Shown piece by piece: positions 36,924-45,000 of a stretch of DNA of 64,000 nt. The notes below the pieces were generated by a model, which saw only the letters and a list, made by a program, of their open reading frames with translations, made no database searches and was not told the DNA's origin. The DNA is taken from contig JAJPHF010000150.1 in NCBI GenBank assembly GCA_021325365.1, forward strand, positions 1 to 64,000, in the 5' to 3' direction. The DNA comes from Pseudomonadota bacterium. Its GTDB lineage: Bacteria; Chloroflexota; UBA6077; JAJPHF01. Each line of letters begins with the position of its first letter. The stretch's first letter is position 1. A program made the translations under genes and the position numbers.

Positions 36924-38015
36924 TTAGCGCTCCGGTTGATCGCCGAGGCCGTTGTCCAGGGCCTGCTGCACGAAGTGACGATCGCTCAGCCGGATCGGGT
37001 CCAGCGTCGCGGTGTCGGGGTCAGTGTCGGCGAGCAGAGGCAGGAATCGGCTGATGCTGCCGGCAGTGGCGGGATAGGGGGCACGGGGCGCGAGCTGGCG
37101 CACGAAGAGGTCATACGTGTCATCCAGCGCCGCATCGTCGCTCACGTGGAGGTACTCGGCCAGGACGCGCCGCGCGACCGCCGGGTCGCGCTTGGCCAGC
37201 GCCGTCGCCTCCACCAACGTGTCCACGAACCGCTGCACCAGCGTCGGCCGCTCCTGCAGCAGCCGCGCGGCCACCACCACCTGCCGGGCCGGTCCCTCGG
37301 CGCCGACCGGCCCGAAGTCGAGCAGGCTATGGAAGTCCAGCCGCTCGAGAAAGACGGTCTCGGGTGGCACCACAGCCGCCCCCAGAATCGCCCCGTTCTC
37401 CAGCGCGGCCTGTCGCTCCTGGGCCGCGCTCACCTGCAAGAGCTGCACGTCCTTCCCCGGCTCTAGCTCTAGCTCGCGGAGCGCCAGGCGCGTGGCCACC
37501 TCGGACGCCGAGCCAGGGCGACCCACCCCAAGCCGGCCGCCCCGCAGGTCGGCCGGCGTCTCGACGGCGGGATCGACCAGCAGCCGATAGGGGAAGCTGT
37601 TCAGCAGGCCGGCCACGAAGCGCACGTCCGCGCCGCCCGCCGCGGCGACCAGCGCGCTGGCGCCGTTGCCCACCACCACGTCGGTTTGACCAGCCACCAG
37701 CTCGTCGAGCGCCGCCCGGTCGGGCTCCTGCGTCAGCGTGACTTCCAGGCCGTGTTGACGGAACAGGCCCAGGCCATACGCGACCCACAGCATCACGTTG
37801 CCCGCGTCGCGCTCGGTGAAGACGACGCGCAGCGCCGGGAGCGGCGAGGGCGCGGGCGTCGGCAGGAGCGGCGCGGGCGAGGGCGCGACCGGCGGCGCCG
37901 AGGCGACCAGCGCGCCGCAGCTGGTCAGGGGCGGGGCGCACACCACCAGGCACAAGAACAGTAGCCAGCGGCCGGGACAGGGCACCGGTGGCCTCCCAGT
38001 CACTGTTTGGGTCAT
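36924..38015 (-). CDS. NMT1/THI5-like substrate-binding lipoprotein
   Basis: A 363-residue lipoprotein. The signal peptide WLLFLCLVVCAPPLTS-C ends in a plausible lipobox, then comes a Pro/Ala linker and an NMT1 fold: LRVVFTERDAGNVMLWVAYGLGLFRQHGLEV, AGQTDVVVGNGASALVAAAGG and DLRGGRLGVGRPGSASEVATRLAL. It would capture a small ligand for an ABC importer, but no permease or ATPase gene is near. It is a paralogue of the proteins at 11401 and 60357. Confidence 0.88.
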   Translation of the reverse strand: MTQTVTGRPPVPCPGRWLLFLCLVVCAPPLTSCGALVASAPPVAPSPAPLLPTPAPSPLPALRVVFTERDAGNVMLWVAYGLGLFRQHGLEVTLTQEPDRAALDELVAGQTDVVVGNGASALVAAAGGADVRFVAGLLNSFPYRLLVDPAVETPADLRGGRLGVGRPGSASEVATRLALRELELEPGKDVQLLQVSAAQERQAALENGAILGAAVVPPETVFLERLDFHSLLDFGPVGAEGPARQVVVAARLLQERPTLVQRFVDTLVEATALAKRDPAVARRVLAEYLHVSDDAALDDTYDLFVRQLAPRAPYPATAGSISRFLPLLADTDPDTATLDPIRLSDRHFVQQALDNGLGDQPER

Positions 38016-38043
38016 TGTACCACGCGAGCGACTGGCCCCCGCG

Positions 38044-38952
38044 CTACGGGCGACCAGTCAGACGCTCGCACAGACCCTGCAGCTCTTCGTCTGAAAAGTA
38101 GTGGATGACGATGCGCCCGCCGCGCCGCGAGTGGTAGAGCTGGACCTTCGTGGCCAGAGCGTCGCGCAGCTCGCGCTCCAGCGCGGCCACCTCCGGCGAG
38201 GTCGGCTCGGGCGCCGGCTCCACGCCCGCCAGCCGCGAGGGCGGCATGGGCCGCGCCGTGCCACGCCGCACGGCCTCCTCCGTGGCGCGCACGCTCAGGT
38301 CCTCGGTCAGCACGCGCGCCAGCAAGGCCTCCTGCGCCGCGGCGTCGGGACACCCCAGCAGCGCCCGGGCGTGGCCCGCCGTGATGCGACCCGCGGCCAG
38401 CGCCTCGTGGACGGCTGGCGCCAGGTGGAGCAGGCGGAGCGCATTCGCCACGGCCACGCGGCTCTTGCCCACTCGCGCCGCGACCGCCTCCTGGGTCAGG
38501 CCGTGCTCGGTCAGAAGCTGCCGGTAGGCGACCGCCTCCTCCAGCGGCGTGAGGTCCTGGCGCTGCACGTTCTCGACGATCGCCAGCTCCAGCCGCTCGC
38601 GGGGCGCCACGTCCTTCACGATCGCCGGCACCGTCTCCAGCCCGGCGAGTTGCGCGGCCCGCCAGCGCCGCTCGCCCGCGATCAGCACGTAGTCGTCGCC
38701 GGTGCGCGACACGATCACCGGCTGCAGCACGCCGTGGACCCGGATCGACGCGGCCAGGTCGGCCAGCTCGTCCTCGGCGATGCGCGAGCGGGGCTGGTCG
38801 GGGTTTGGGCGAATGGCCGCCACGGGCAGCGCCAGCGCCCCCGCCGGCGGCGTCTCGCCGGTAGGCGCCGCCGGCTCGTCGGGTGGCGCGGTCGGGCGCG
38901 CCGGGAACAGCGCGTCCAGCCCACGGCCCAGGCCGCCCGGTCGCCGCTTCAT
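38044..38952 (-). CDS. parB: Chromosome partitioning protein ParB
   Basis: A 302-residue ParB/Spo0J. GGLGRGLDALFP at the N-terminus, ALPVAAIRPNPDQPRSRI, the CTP-binding GERRWRAAQLAG, ENVQRQDLTPLEEA, and the HTH VGKSRVAVANALRLLHL are all present. It binds parS and slides as a CTP-dependent clamp. Its ATG overlaps the parA stop (ATGA), and it ends the origin-side operon. No parS site (TGTTTCACGTGAAACA type) is visible in the window. Confidence 0.96.
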   Translation of the reverse strand: MKRRPGGLGRGLDALFPARPTAPPDEPAAPTGETPPAGALALPVAAIRPNPDQPRSRIAEDELADLAASIRVHGVLQPVIVSRTGDDYVLIAGERRWRAAQLAGLETVPAIVKDVAPRERLELAIVENVQRQDLTPLEEAVAYRQLLTEHGLTQEAVAARVGKSRVAVANALRLLHLAPAVHEALAAGRITAGHARALLGCPDAAAQEALLARVLTEDLSVRATEEAVRRGTARPMPPSRLAGVEPAPEPTSPEVAALERELRDALATKVQLYHSRRGGRIVIHYFSDEELQGLCERLTGRP

Positions 38953-39734
38953 GCGCGGCCGCCCGCGACGGCGCCGTAGCCCCGCCCCACCAGCTCGTCG
39001 GCCAGCGCGGCATAGGCCGCCGCGCCGCGCGACGTGGGATCGTAGCGCAGGACCGACTGGCCGTGGCTCGGCGCCTCGCTGAGGCGCACGGCGCGGGGGA
39101 TCACGCTGGCGAACGTCAGGTCGGGGAAGTGCTCGCGCACCTCGGTCTGCACCTGCGCGCTCAGGTTCGTGCGCGCGTCGGCCATCGTCAGCAGCAAGCC
39201 CAGCACCTCCAGGCGCGGGTTCAGGTGCTCGCGCACGCGCTCGACGCTGGCCAAGAGCTGGCCCAGCCCCTCCAGCGCCAGGTACTCGCACTGCACGGGG
39301 ACCAGCAGCGCGTCGGCGGCCGCCAGGGCGTTCAGCGTCAGCAGCCCAAGCGACGGCGGGCAGTCCAGCAGGATTAGCTCGTACTGGTCGCGGATCGGCG
39401 CCAGCGCCTCGCGCAGCCGCAGGTCCCGGTCGGGCGCGTCGACCAGCTCCACCTGAGCGCCCGCCAGGCCGTAGCTGGCCGGCGCCAGCCAGAGGCCCTG
39501 CTCGCCCGTGGGCCGCACGACCGCCGCCAGCGGCGCCTCGCCCAGCAGCACCTCGTACACCGAGGGCGCCACGTCGCGCGGGTTCTGGCCGAGCCAGCTA
39601 GTGGCGTTCGCCTGCGGGTCGCAGTCCACCAGCAGCGCCGGGCCGACGAGGCCCAGGTACGCGCCCACATGGACGGCCGTGGTGGTCTTGCCCACACCGC
39701 CCTTCTGGTTGGCGATCGCGATTACGCTGCCCAA
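38949..39734 (-). CDS. parA: Chromosome partitioning ATPase ParA/Soj
   Basis: A 261-residue ParA. The deviant Walker A is QKGGVGKTTT near residues 10-18, followed by LLVDCDPQANAT, LDCPPSLGLLTLNALAAAD and QCEYLALEGLGQL. It drives ParB-DNA segregation. The start is taken as TTG 39734, inside the last codons of pfkB (13-nt overlap), because the only alternative in frame before the first strand is a non-start GTA. Confidence 0.95.
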   Translation of the reverse strand: MGSVIAIANQKGGVGKTTTAVHVGAYLGLVGPALLVDCDPQANATSWLGQNPRDVAPSVYEVLLGEAPLAAVVRPTGEQGLWLAPASYGLAGAQVELVDAPDRDLRLREALAPIRDQYELILLDCPPSLGLLTLNALAAADALLVPVQCEYLALEGLGQLLASVERVREHLNPRLEVLGLLLTMADARTNLSAQVQTEVREHFPDLTFASVIPRAVRLSEAPSHGQSVLRYDPTSRGAAAYAALADELVGRGYGAVAGGRA

Positions 39735-40693
39735 CGCGCCAGTCGCTCCTCGATCTCGTCTGCCGTTGGCACCCCGGCGAGGCCCGGCTGCTCGACCGCA
39801 CATGCCGCCGCGCACGCCGCGTAGCGCGCGGCCGCCACCGGACTGTCCCCCCGCGCCAGCCGCCCAAACCACACGGCCGCGAACACGTCGCCGGCGCCGG
39901 TCGGGTCGTCGGGCCGCGCCGGACAAGCCGGCACGTCCTCGGCCACGGCGCCCTGCCACAGCCGCACGCCCTGCGCGCCGCGCGTCAGCGCGACCAGCGG
40001 CCCGGCCGCAGCCAGCCGCGCCGCGGCTTCCGGCTCGGCTGCCAGATCTTCCTCGCTGAGCGCCACTGCCTGCACGCCGCGCAGGCGCTCCGGCAAGTCG
40101 CCGCACGGCGAGGCCACCACCGCGCCGGCCCCATCCCACTGCCGCAGCCACCCCTGGGGCGTGGCCCCGACCAGCCGGCCGGGCGCCGCGAGCGCGGCCG
40201 CGAGCGCCAGGTCCACTTCCCGCGCCACCGGCGCCAGGTGAACGATGCGGGCCGCCCGCCAGGCGGGCGGCACGTCGGCCCAGCCGAGCGGCGCCGCGCG
40301 CGCCAGCAACCGCTGCCGCCGCGCGCCGGCCGCGTAGGCGTTCCGAAAGCGCGTGGTGGCCGTTGCCGGGACGCGCTGGATAGCGATGCCGGGCAAGTGG
40401 GCGGCCAGGTCCAGCCCCGGCGCGGCGCTCGTCACGATCCCGACGCGCCAGCCCTGTCGCTGCGCGGCCAGGCCGGCGTACGCCACCGTGCCGCCCAGCC
40501 GCTCCCCGTCCGCCGTCTCGTCGAGGCAGACGTGCCCGATCAGCAGGTAGTCTACACGAGTGCTGAGTGCTGAGTGCTGAGTGCTGAGTGGCTCAGGTTC
40601 AGCCCCAACAGCCTCGCCGCCTACACTTGCGGCGCTGGGGAGGCGGGCTCCGCCCAGGACCGGGGAGCCGGACGCTGCACTCAGCACTTGCAA
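39722..40693 (-). CDS. PfkB family sugar kinase
   Basis: About 323 residues. The ribokinase fold begins at VDYLLIGHVCLDE; the C-terminal motif DDPTGAGDVFAAVWFGRLARGD holds the catalytic Asp and anion hole. It phosphorylates a sugar or nucleoside not identifiable here. The N-terminal 45 residues, from TTG 40693, are mostly an inverted heptamer-repeat cassette (ending STQHSALSTR). No other start lies nearer the fold, so the repeat appears to supply the start region. It sits between jag and parA, an unusual insertion in the origin operon. Confidence 0.85.
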   Translation of the reverse strand: MQVLSAASGSPVLGGARLPSAASVGGEAVGAEPEPLSTQHSALSTRVDYLLIGHVCLDETADGERLGGTVAYAGLAAQRQGWRVGIVTSAAPGLDLAAHLPGIAIQRVPATATTRFRNAYAAGARRQRLLARAAPLGWADVPPAWRAARIVHLAPVAREVDLALAAALAAPGRLVGATPQGWLRQWDGAGAVVASPCGDLPERLRGVQAVALSEEDLAAEPEAAARLAAAGPLVALTRGAQGVRLWQGAVAEDVPACPARPDDPTGAGDVFAAVWFGRLARGDSPVAAARYAACAAACAVEQPGLAGVPTADEIEERLARWAA

Positions 40694-40700
40694 CTCGGCA
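40559..40700. repeat. Inverted CAGCACT heptamer cassette at the pfkB start
   Basis: Four AGTGCTG units at 40559-40590 and an opposite-sense GCACTCAGCACTTG near 40677-40691 flank a core of about 85 nt. The arms are complementary. This is the same arrangement as the cassette at 16201 with a longer core, which looks like a small mobile unit rather than simple slippage. Confidence 0.75.
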
Positions 40701-40705
40701 CTGGC

Positions 40706-41392
40706 CTAGGCGCGGGGGGCGACGACGACGCGCCGCTCGTCGCCCGCCCCGATGCTATAGGTCATGACGTCGGGGTGCTCGGCCAAAGCAATGTGGACGA
40801 TGCGCCGGTCGGCCGGCCGCATCGGCTCCATCGCAATCGGCGTGCGCGCGCGCTGCACGCGCTCGGCGGTACGCTGCGCCTTCGAGCGGATCAGCGCCGC
40901 CTGCCGGTCGTGATAGTGCCCCACGTCCACGTTCACGCGGACCCAGCGGCGCAGGCGGCGCTGGACCAGCATGCCGAGCGTGTACTGGAGCGCGGCGGCC
41001 GTCTCGCCCCGGCGCCCGATCAGCACGCCCAGGTCCTCGCCCTCCACGTCGAGGACGATGCTGGGGCTCGCCGACTCGATGTCCACCTCGCGCACCGACA
41101 CCTGGCCCTCGATACCCATTAGCTCCAGCAGGTCGGTCAGCATGTCCTCGGCCACCTCGGGCAGCCGCTCCAGGGGCACCGCTTCCTGCTCGGCCGGCGG
41201 CCCGGCGGCCTCGCCCTCGGCCTCGCGCACCGTGACGCGCACCCGGGCCTCCTCGGCGCCGATCCCGAAGACGCCGCGGCTGCCCTCGCTCAGGACCGTA
41301 ATGTCCACCTCGTCGCGCTGGCGGCCCAGCCGCCGCAGCGCCTGACCAATCGCCTCGTCGACGGTTTTCCCGTGGGATTCAACGCTTCGCAC
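40706..41392 (-). CDS. jag: Jag/KhpB RNA-binding protein
   Basis: A 228-residue protein with the Jag N-domain (RSVESHGKTVDEAIGQALRRLG), a KH domain (LDVEGEDLGVLIGRRGETAAALQYTLGMLV) and an R3H domain (RTPIAMEPMRPADRRIVHIALAEHPDVMTYSIG). It is an RNA chaperone linked to YidC and cell elongation. The start is GTG 41392, overlapping the yidC end by 14 nt. Confidence 0.93.
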   Translation of the reverse strand: MRSVESHGKTVDEAIGQALRRLGRQRDEVDITVLSEGSRGVFGIGAEEARVRVTVREAEGEAAGPPAEQEAVPLERLPEVAEDMLTDLLELMGIEGQVSVREVDIESASPSIVLDVEGEDLGVLIGRRGETAAALQYTLGMLVQRRLRRWVRVNVDVGHYHDRQAALIRSKAQRTAERVQRARTPIAMEPMRPADRRIVHIALAEHPDVMTYSIGAGDERRVVVAPRA

Positions 41393-42290
41393 TGCGTTTC
41401 TTCTCCTTGCCCGGGCGTGGGGAAGCACGGCCATTGCCCCCCGGCCCCGGCCCCCCGGCGCGCGCCCGCGGCCCCGGCCGCTCGGCCGGCGGCTCCTCCT
41501 CGTCGTCCAGCGCCGCGCCGTTGGTCGGCGGGACGGCCGGCAGGCCACCCGGCTGCCACGAGCCCGCGAACGGGGTGCTGGGCTGATAGCCGCCGGGGAA
41601 GAGCCCACCCCAGCCGGTCAGGAAATACTGCTGCACGAGGCTGAATAGGTTCGAGGTCACCCAGTACAGCACGAGGCCGGCCGGGAAATTGAACGAGAAG
41701 AACAGGAACATCAGCGGCATGAACTGCATGGCCTTGTTCATCTGCGCCTGCTGCGGGTCCGGGTTCGGCGGCGTCATCATGCGCTGGATGACGAGCTGCG
41801 TCACCGCCGTCAACACCGGCAGGACGGGGTTCGGAATGGGCGCGGTCGAGTTCGGCAGGGTGAACGGTAGGTAGTCGGGGTGCGCCAGGCTGGAGATCCA
41901 CAAGAAGCCCTGCTGGAACACCGGCTCGGTGGCGGCCAGGTGCTGGAGGCCCTGGTACAGGGCGTACCAGATCGGCATCTGGATGAACAATGGCAGGCAG
42001 CCCGCGGCCGGGTTGACGTTCGCCTCCTTGTAGATCCGCATCGTCTCTTCTTGGAGCTTGACGCGGTCCTTGGCGTACTTCTTCTGGATCACCTTCAGCC
42101 GCGGCTGCAGGACCATCATGGCGCGCTGCGACTTGATCTGCTGCCAGGTGAGCGGGAACAGGACGATCTTGACGATGATCGTGAACAGGATGATGGCGAG
42201 GCCGGCCGAGCCAGTGAAGTCGGCGAGATAGAGGAGCGCCTGGCTCAGCGGCTGCACGAGCACCGCTTGCCAGAGTTGGCCGATGTCCAA
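41379..42290 (-). CDS. yidC: Membrane protein insertase YidC/OxaA
   Basis: A 303-residue insertase from TTG 42290 with GGGAGG just upstream. Helices and motifs follow the short Gram-positive-type YidC: FTGSAGLAIILFTIIVKIVLFPL, the basic hairpin with KSQRAMMVLQPRLKVIQKKYAKD, NVNPAAGCLPLFIQMPIWYALYQ, and FNFPAGLVLYWVTSNLFSLVQQ. It inserts membrane proteins with or without Sec. The C-terminus is disordered and basic, useful for ribosome contact. Confidence 0.95.
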   Translation of the reverse strand: MDIGQLWQAVLVQPLSQALLYLADFTGSAGLAIILFTIIVKIVLFPLTWQQIKSQRAMMVLQPRLKVIQKKYAKDRVKLQEETMRIYKEANVNPAAGCLPLFIQMPIWYALYQGLQHLAATEPVFQQGFLWISSLAHPDYLPFTLPNSTAPIPNPVLPVLTAVTQLVIQRMMTPPNPDPQQAQMNKAMQFMPLMFLFFSFNFPAGLVLYWVTSNLFSLVQQYFLTGWGGLFPGGYQPSTPFAGSWQPGGLPAVPPTNGAALDDEEEPPAERPGPRARAGGPGPGGNGRASPRPGKEKKRSAKR

Positions 42291-42316
42291 AGAGCCTCCC
42301 GACGGCGCGGCGCGGA

Positions 42317-42529
42317 CTAGGGCACGGGATCGTACCCGCCCGCGCAAAACGGATGGCAGCGCGCCAGGCGCCGCACGGCAAGCCAGCCGCCGAGCGCGAC
42401 GCCGTGGCGCTCAATCGCCTCGAACGCGTAGACCGAGCACGTGGGGACGAACCGACAGGCCGGCGGGAGGAGCGGCGAGATCACCCGCTGGTACAGGCGA
42501 ATCAATCCAAGCGCGAGCGCGTCGATCAT
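42317..42529 (-). CDS. yidD: Membrane protein insertion efficiency factor YidD
   Basis: A 70-residue YidD starting [21 protein letters not shown], with the signature [19 protein letters not shown] and [13 protein letters not shown]. The ATG at 42529 begins 2 nt after the rnpA stop. It helps YidC-dependent insertion. Length and the four Cys are typical. Confidence 0.94.
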   Translation of the reverse strand: MIDALALGLIRLYQRVISPLLPPACRFVPTCSVYAFEAIERHGVALGGWLAVRRLARCHPFCAGGYDPVP

Positions 42530-42531
42530 CG

Positions 42532-42978
42532 TCACGTAGTCATGGCCGCGGCGTCCGCGGGCCCGGCCGGCGGCCGCCTGCGCGCACCGCGCTCCGCCGC
42601 TCGTTCGGTGGCCGGCCCCACCTGGCCGGGCCTCCTGTCGCGCAATAAGCGTGCCCGGCGCAGCAGCTCCTCCACGGCAGCCGCGATGGCGGCGAAGTCG
42701 GCCACCGCGATCGGCGGGCGCGCGCTCCAAACCAGATCGACGCCCGGCACCAGTGCCGGAGAGCGCGCCCGCACGGCTTCCCGCAGGCGCCGCTTCACGC
42801 GGTTGCGCACAACGGCGTTGCCCACGCGCCGGCCGACGACGAAGCCGCTGCGCGGGGGCCCCGGCTCGCCCTCGCGCGGCGCCGCGTACAACACCAACAG
42901 CGGGTGCGCCCAGGACCGTCGCCGGGCCCGCACCCGCTGGAAGTCCGCCGCTTTCCGAAGGCGCTGCGCTCGCTCGAT
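42532..42978 (-). CDS. rnpA: Ribonuclease P protein component (non-canonical start)
   Basis: RnpA with [17 protein letters not shown] at the N-terminus and the RNR motif region [23 protein letters not shown]. It binds RNase P RNA for tRNA 5' processing. The frame has no ATG, GTG or TTG before the conserved RLRKAADF; an in-frame TGA is 23 codons up. The best candidate is ATC at 42976-42978, with AGGA at 10 nt, giving [13 protein letters not shown]. The first ordinary start, GTG 42933, would lose these residues. Length from ATC is 148 residues. The C-terminus after residue 110 is Ala/Arg-rich. Confidence 0.85.
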   Translation of the reverse strand: MERAQRLRKAADFQRVRARRRSWAHPLLVLYAAPREGEPGPPRSGFVVGRRVGNAVVRNRVKRRLREAVRARSPALVPGVDLVWSARPPIAVADFAAIAAAVEELLRRARLLRDRRPGQVGPATERAAERGARRRPPAGPADAAAMTT

Positions 42979-43078
42979 GCCGCGTCTGTCCTGCCTGCGC
43001 CGGCGCCCGCGAGGGCGCCCAGTGGCTCGTCATCGCTCAGCTACGGTCGCGGCGCGTTCCTGTGATCCCCGCCGGGGC

Positions 43079-43219
43079 TTAGACCACAGTCAAGCGCTTG
43101 CGCCCGCGCAGGCGGCGGCGCCGTAGCACGTTGCGCCCGCCGGGCGTACTCATCCGCTTCAGGAAGCCGTGCTCGCGCTTGCGCGGGATGCGCTTCGGCT
43201 GCCACGTCCGCTTCGGCAC
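43079..43219 (-). CDS. rpmH: 50S ribosomal protein L34
   Basis: A 46-residue L34 from GTG 43219 with GAGGGTGAGG upstream. Sequence starts [19 protein letters not shown] and ends in GRKRLTVV. It is a structural protein of the large ribosomal subunit. It opens the rpmH-rnpA-yidD-yidC-jag operon, which usually lies beside dnaA and oriC. Confidence 0.95.
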   Translation of the reverse strand: MPKRTWQPKRIPRKREHGFLKRMSTPGGRNVLRRRRLRGRKRLTVV

Positions 43220-43253
43220 TGGTTACCTCACCCTCTATGCGTGGAGCGGTCAA

Positions 43254-43283
43254 ATTATAGCGGCGCTCCGGACGGGGTGTCAA
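43254..43283 (-). promoter_or_regulatory. Consensus sigma-70 promoter of the rpmH operon
   Basis: On the complement, TTGACA (43283-43278) and TATAAT (43259-43254) are both perfect and 18 nt apart. The predicted start is about 28 nt before the rpmH GTG. This is the best promoter in the window. The rest of the 43220-43507 gap shows no DnaA boxes; a TATAAC at about 43448 may serve the divergent radical-SAM gene. Confidence 0.88.
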
Positions 43284-43507
43284 AAGCGAATAGACGGCCT
43301 TCGCGTCCACCCCCCGCCCCCTCGCTCGTCGCCAAGGGGCCGCGCTCGCCGCATGCTCCCCACGCCTCGGCTCCCGCCAGGTAGACGATGGCACGCCCCG
43401 GAGCGGCCGGGCGCGACGAGCGGGCCGAGGGTAGCGGTGGCGCCGCGGTATAACGAAGGGGGGCGCTGCGCGGCGCCGCACGCGCGACCGGGGCACGAGG
43501 AGCGCGG

Positions 43508-44980
43508 GTGAACGTCCTACTGTTGTCGACCTACGAGCTGGGCCACCAGCCGCTGGCGGTGGCGCGCCCGGCCGCGCACCTGCTCGCGGCGGGCCACCGC
43601 GTGCGCTGCCAGGACCTGGCCGTCGAGCGGCTGGACGAGGCACGAGTGCGCGAGGCGACGCTGATCGGCATCTCCGTGCCGATGCACACCGCTACGCGGC
43701 TGGGAGTGCGGCTGGCGGAGCGCGTCCGCGCCCTCAACCCCGATGCCCACGTCTGTTTCTACGGCCTGTACGCCGCGCTGCACGCCGACGTGCTGCTCGG
43801 GCCGCTGGCTGACAGCGTGGTAGGCGGCGAGTTCGAGGCGCCGCTCGTGGCGCTCGCCGCCGGGCTCGATGCCGCTGGTCGCGCGCCGCGCGCCGCCCTG
43901 CGGGATGCGGCGCCGCCCGAGGGCGTGCTCACCGCGCGGGGCGGCCGCGTGTATCTGGGACGCCAGGCGTTCCTCGTGCCGCGCCGCGACCTGCTGCCGC
44001 CGCTCGGCCGCTACGCCCGCCTGCAGATGGCGAGCGGCCAGAAGCTGGTCGGCTACGTCGAGGCGAGCCGCGGCTGCGCCCACCAGTGCCGCCACTGCCC
44101 GATCACGCCCGTCTACGGTGGGCGGCTCCGCATCGTGCCCGCCGACGTGGTGCTGGCCGACGTGCGGCAGCTCGTGGCCCGCGGCGCCGAGCACATTACG
44201 TTCGGCGACCCCGACTTCTTCAACGGTGTTCGCCACTCATTGTGCATCGTCGAAGCGCTGCACGCCGAGTTCCCGGCGCTCACGTTCGACGCGACGATCA
44301 AGGTCGAGCACTTGTTAGAGCACCGCGCCTACCTGCCCGCGCTGCGTGCCGCCGGCTGCCTGTTCGTGGTCTCGGCCGTCGAGGCGGTGCAGGACGACGT
44401 GCTGATGCACTTCCGCAAGGGGCACACGGCGGCCGACGTCGAGGTGGCGCTCGGGCTGGCGGCGGCCGCCGGCATCCCGCTGCGGCCGACGTTCGTGCCG
44501 TTCACGCCCTGGACGTCGCTCGCCGACTACCTGGATCTCCTCGACTTCGTGGCGCGGCACGGGCTGGTGCGCCACGTCGATCCGGTGCAGTTCGCCATCC
44601 GACTGCTTGTGCCGCGCGGCTCCGCGCTCGTCGGCACGCCCGCCATGACGCCGCACCTCGGCCCCTTCGACGCGGCCACGTTCTCCTACCGCTGGACGCA
44701 CCCCGACCCGCGTATGGATGCGCTGCAAGTTGCCGTGGCCGCGCTGGTGGAGGAGGCGGCGCGCGCCGGCGAGGACGCGGCGGCGACGTTCGCGCGCATC
44801 CACGCGCTCGCCCGCGCCGCCGCCGGCCGTCCCCCCGCGGCCAGCCCGCCTCCCGAACGGGCGCCCGCAATGGCCGTGCCGCGCCTGACCGAGCCGTGGT
44901 TCTGCTGAGCGGAGCCGACCACGGACCAGTTCGGTCCGCTGACGACGAGCGACCACCCCCGGCTGGAAGCGAGAGTATGA
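43508..44980 (+). CDS. B12-binding/radical SAM selenoprotein with Cys-Sec-Ala-Glu-Pro tail
   Basis: 490 residues if the UGA at 44906-44908 is read as Sec467. The N-terminal half is a cobalamin-binding-like Rossmann domain (VLLLSTYELGHQPLAVARPAAHLLAAGH). The radical SAM core has CX3CX2C at Cys190, Cys194 and Cys197 (SRGCAHQCRHCP), then FGDPDFFNG and the barrel strands. At the C-terminus, LTEPWFC is followed by UGA-GCG-GAG-CCG, giving C-U-A-E-P, then 20 more residues to a second TGA. I recall a RefSeq family named CUAEP/CCAEP-tail radical SAM (seleno)protein, which this matches exactly. A hairpin follows at SECIS distance. The reaction and substrate are unknown. Confidence 0.88.
44906..44938 (+). 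promoter_or_regulatory. UGA(Sec) codon and bacterial SECIS-like hairpin
   Basis: After UGA (44906-44908), CGGACC (44922-44927) and GGTCCG (44933-44938) form a perfect 6-bp stem with loop AGTTC. The loop has G at its second position and starts 19 nt after the UGA. Known bacterial SECIS elements have a G in the first two loop bases at about this distance and bind SelB. Confidence 0.8.
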
Positions 44981-45000
44981 GGCCCAGATCGGGGGTGGTC
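44951..45000. terminator. 11-bp inverted repeat at the end of the selenoprotein gene
   Basis: GACCACCCCCG (44951-44961) and CGGGGGTGGTC (44990-45000) are perfect complements with a 28-nt loop that contains the second stop. There is no U-run after it. It may terminate transcription or shape the 3' end of the selenoprotein mRNA. Confidence 0.5.

Noticed and set aside
38044..39734. parS site near parAB
   Set aside because: No match to TGTTTCACGTGAAACA was found by eye in the window.
43220..43507. Replication origin (oriC) beside rpmH
   Set aside because: No DnaA boxes (TTATCCACA type) or AT-rich unwinding region are visible and dnaA is absent; the gene order alone is suggestive.
44906..44908. 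TGA at 44906 as an ordinary stop of the radical SAM gene
   Set aside because: The sequence continues as the exact CUAEP motif with a SECIS-like hairpin, so Sec decoding explains it better.
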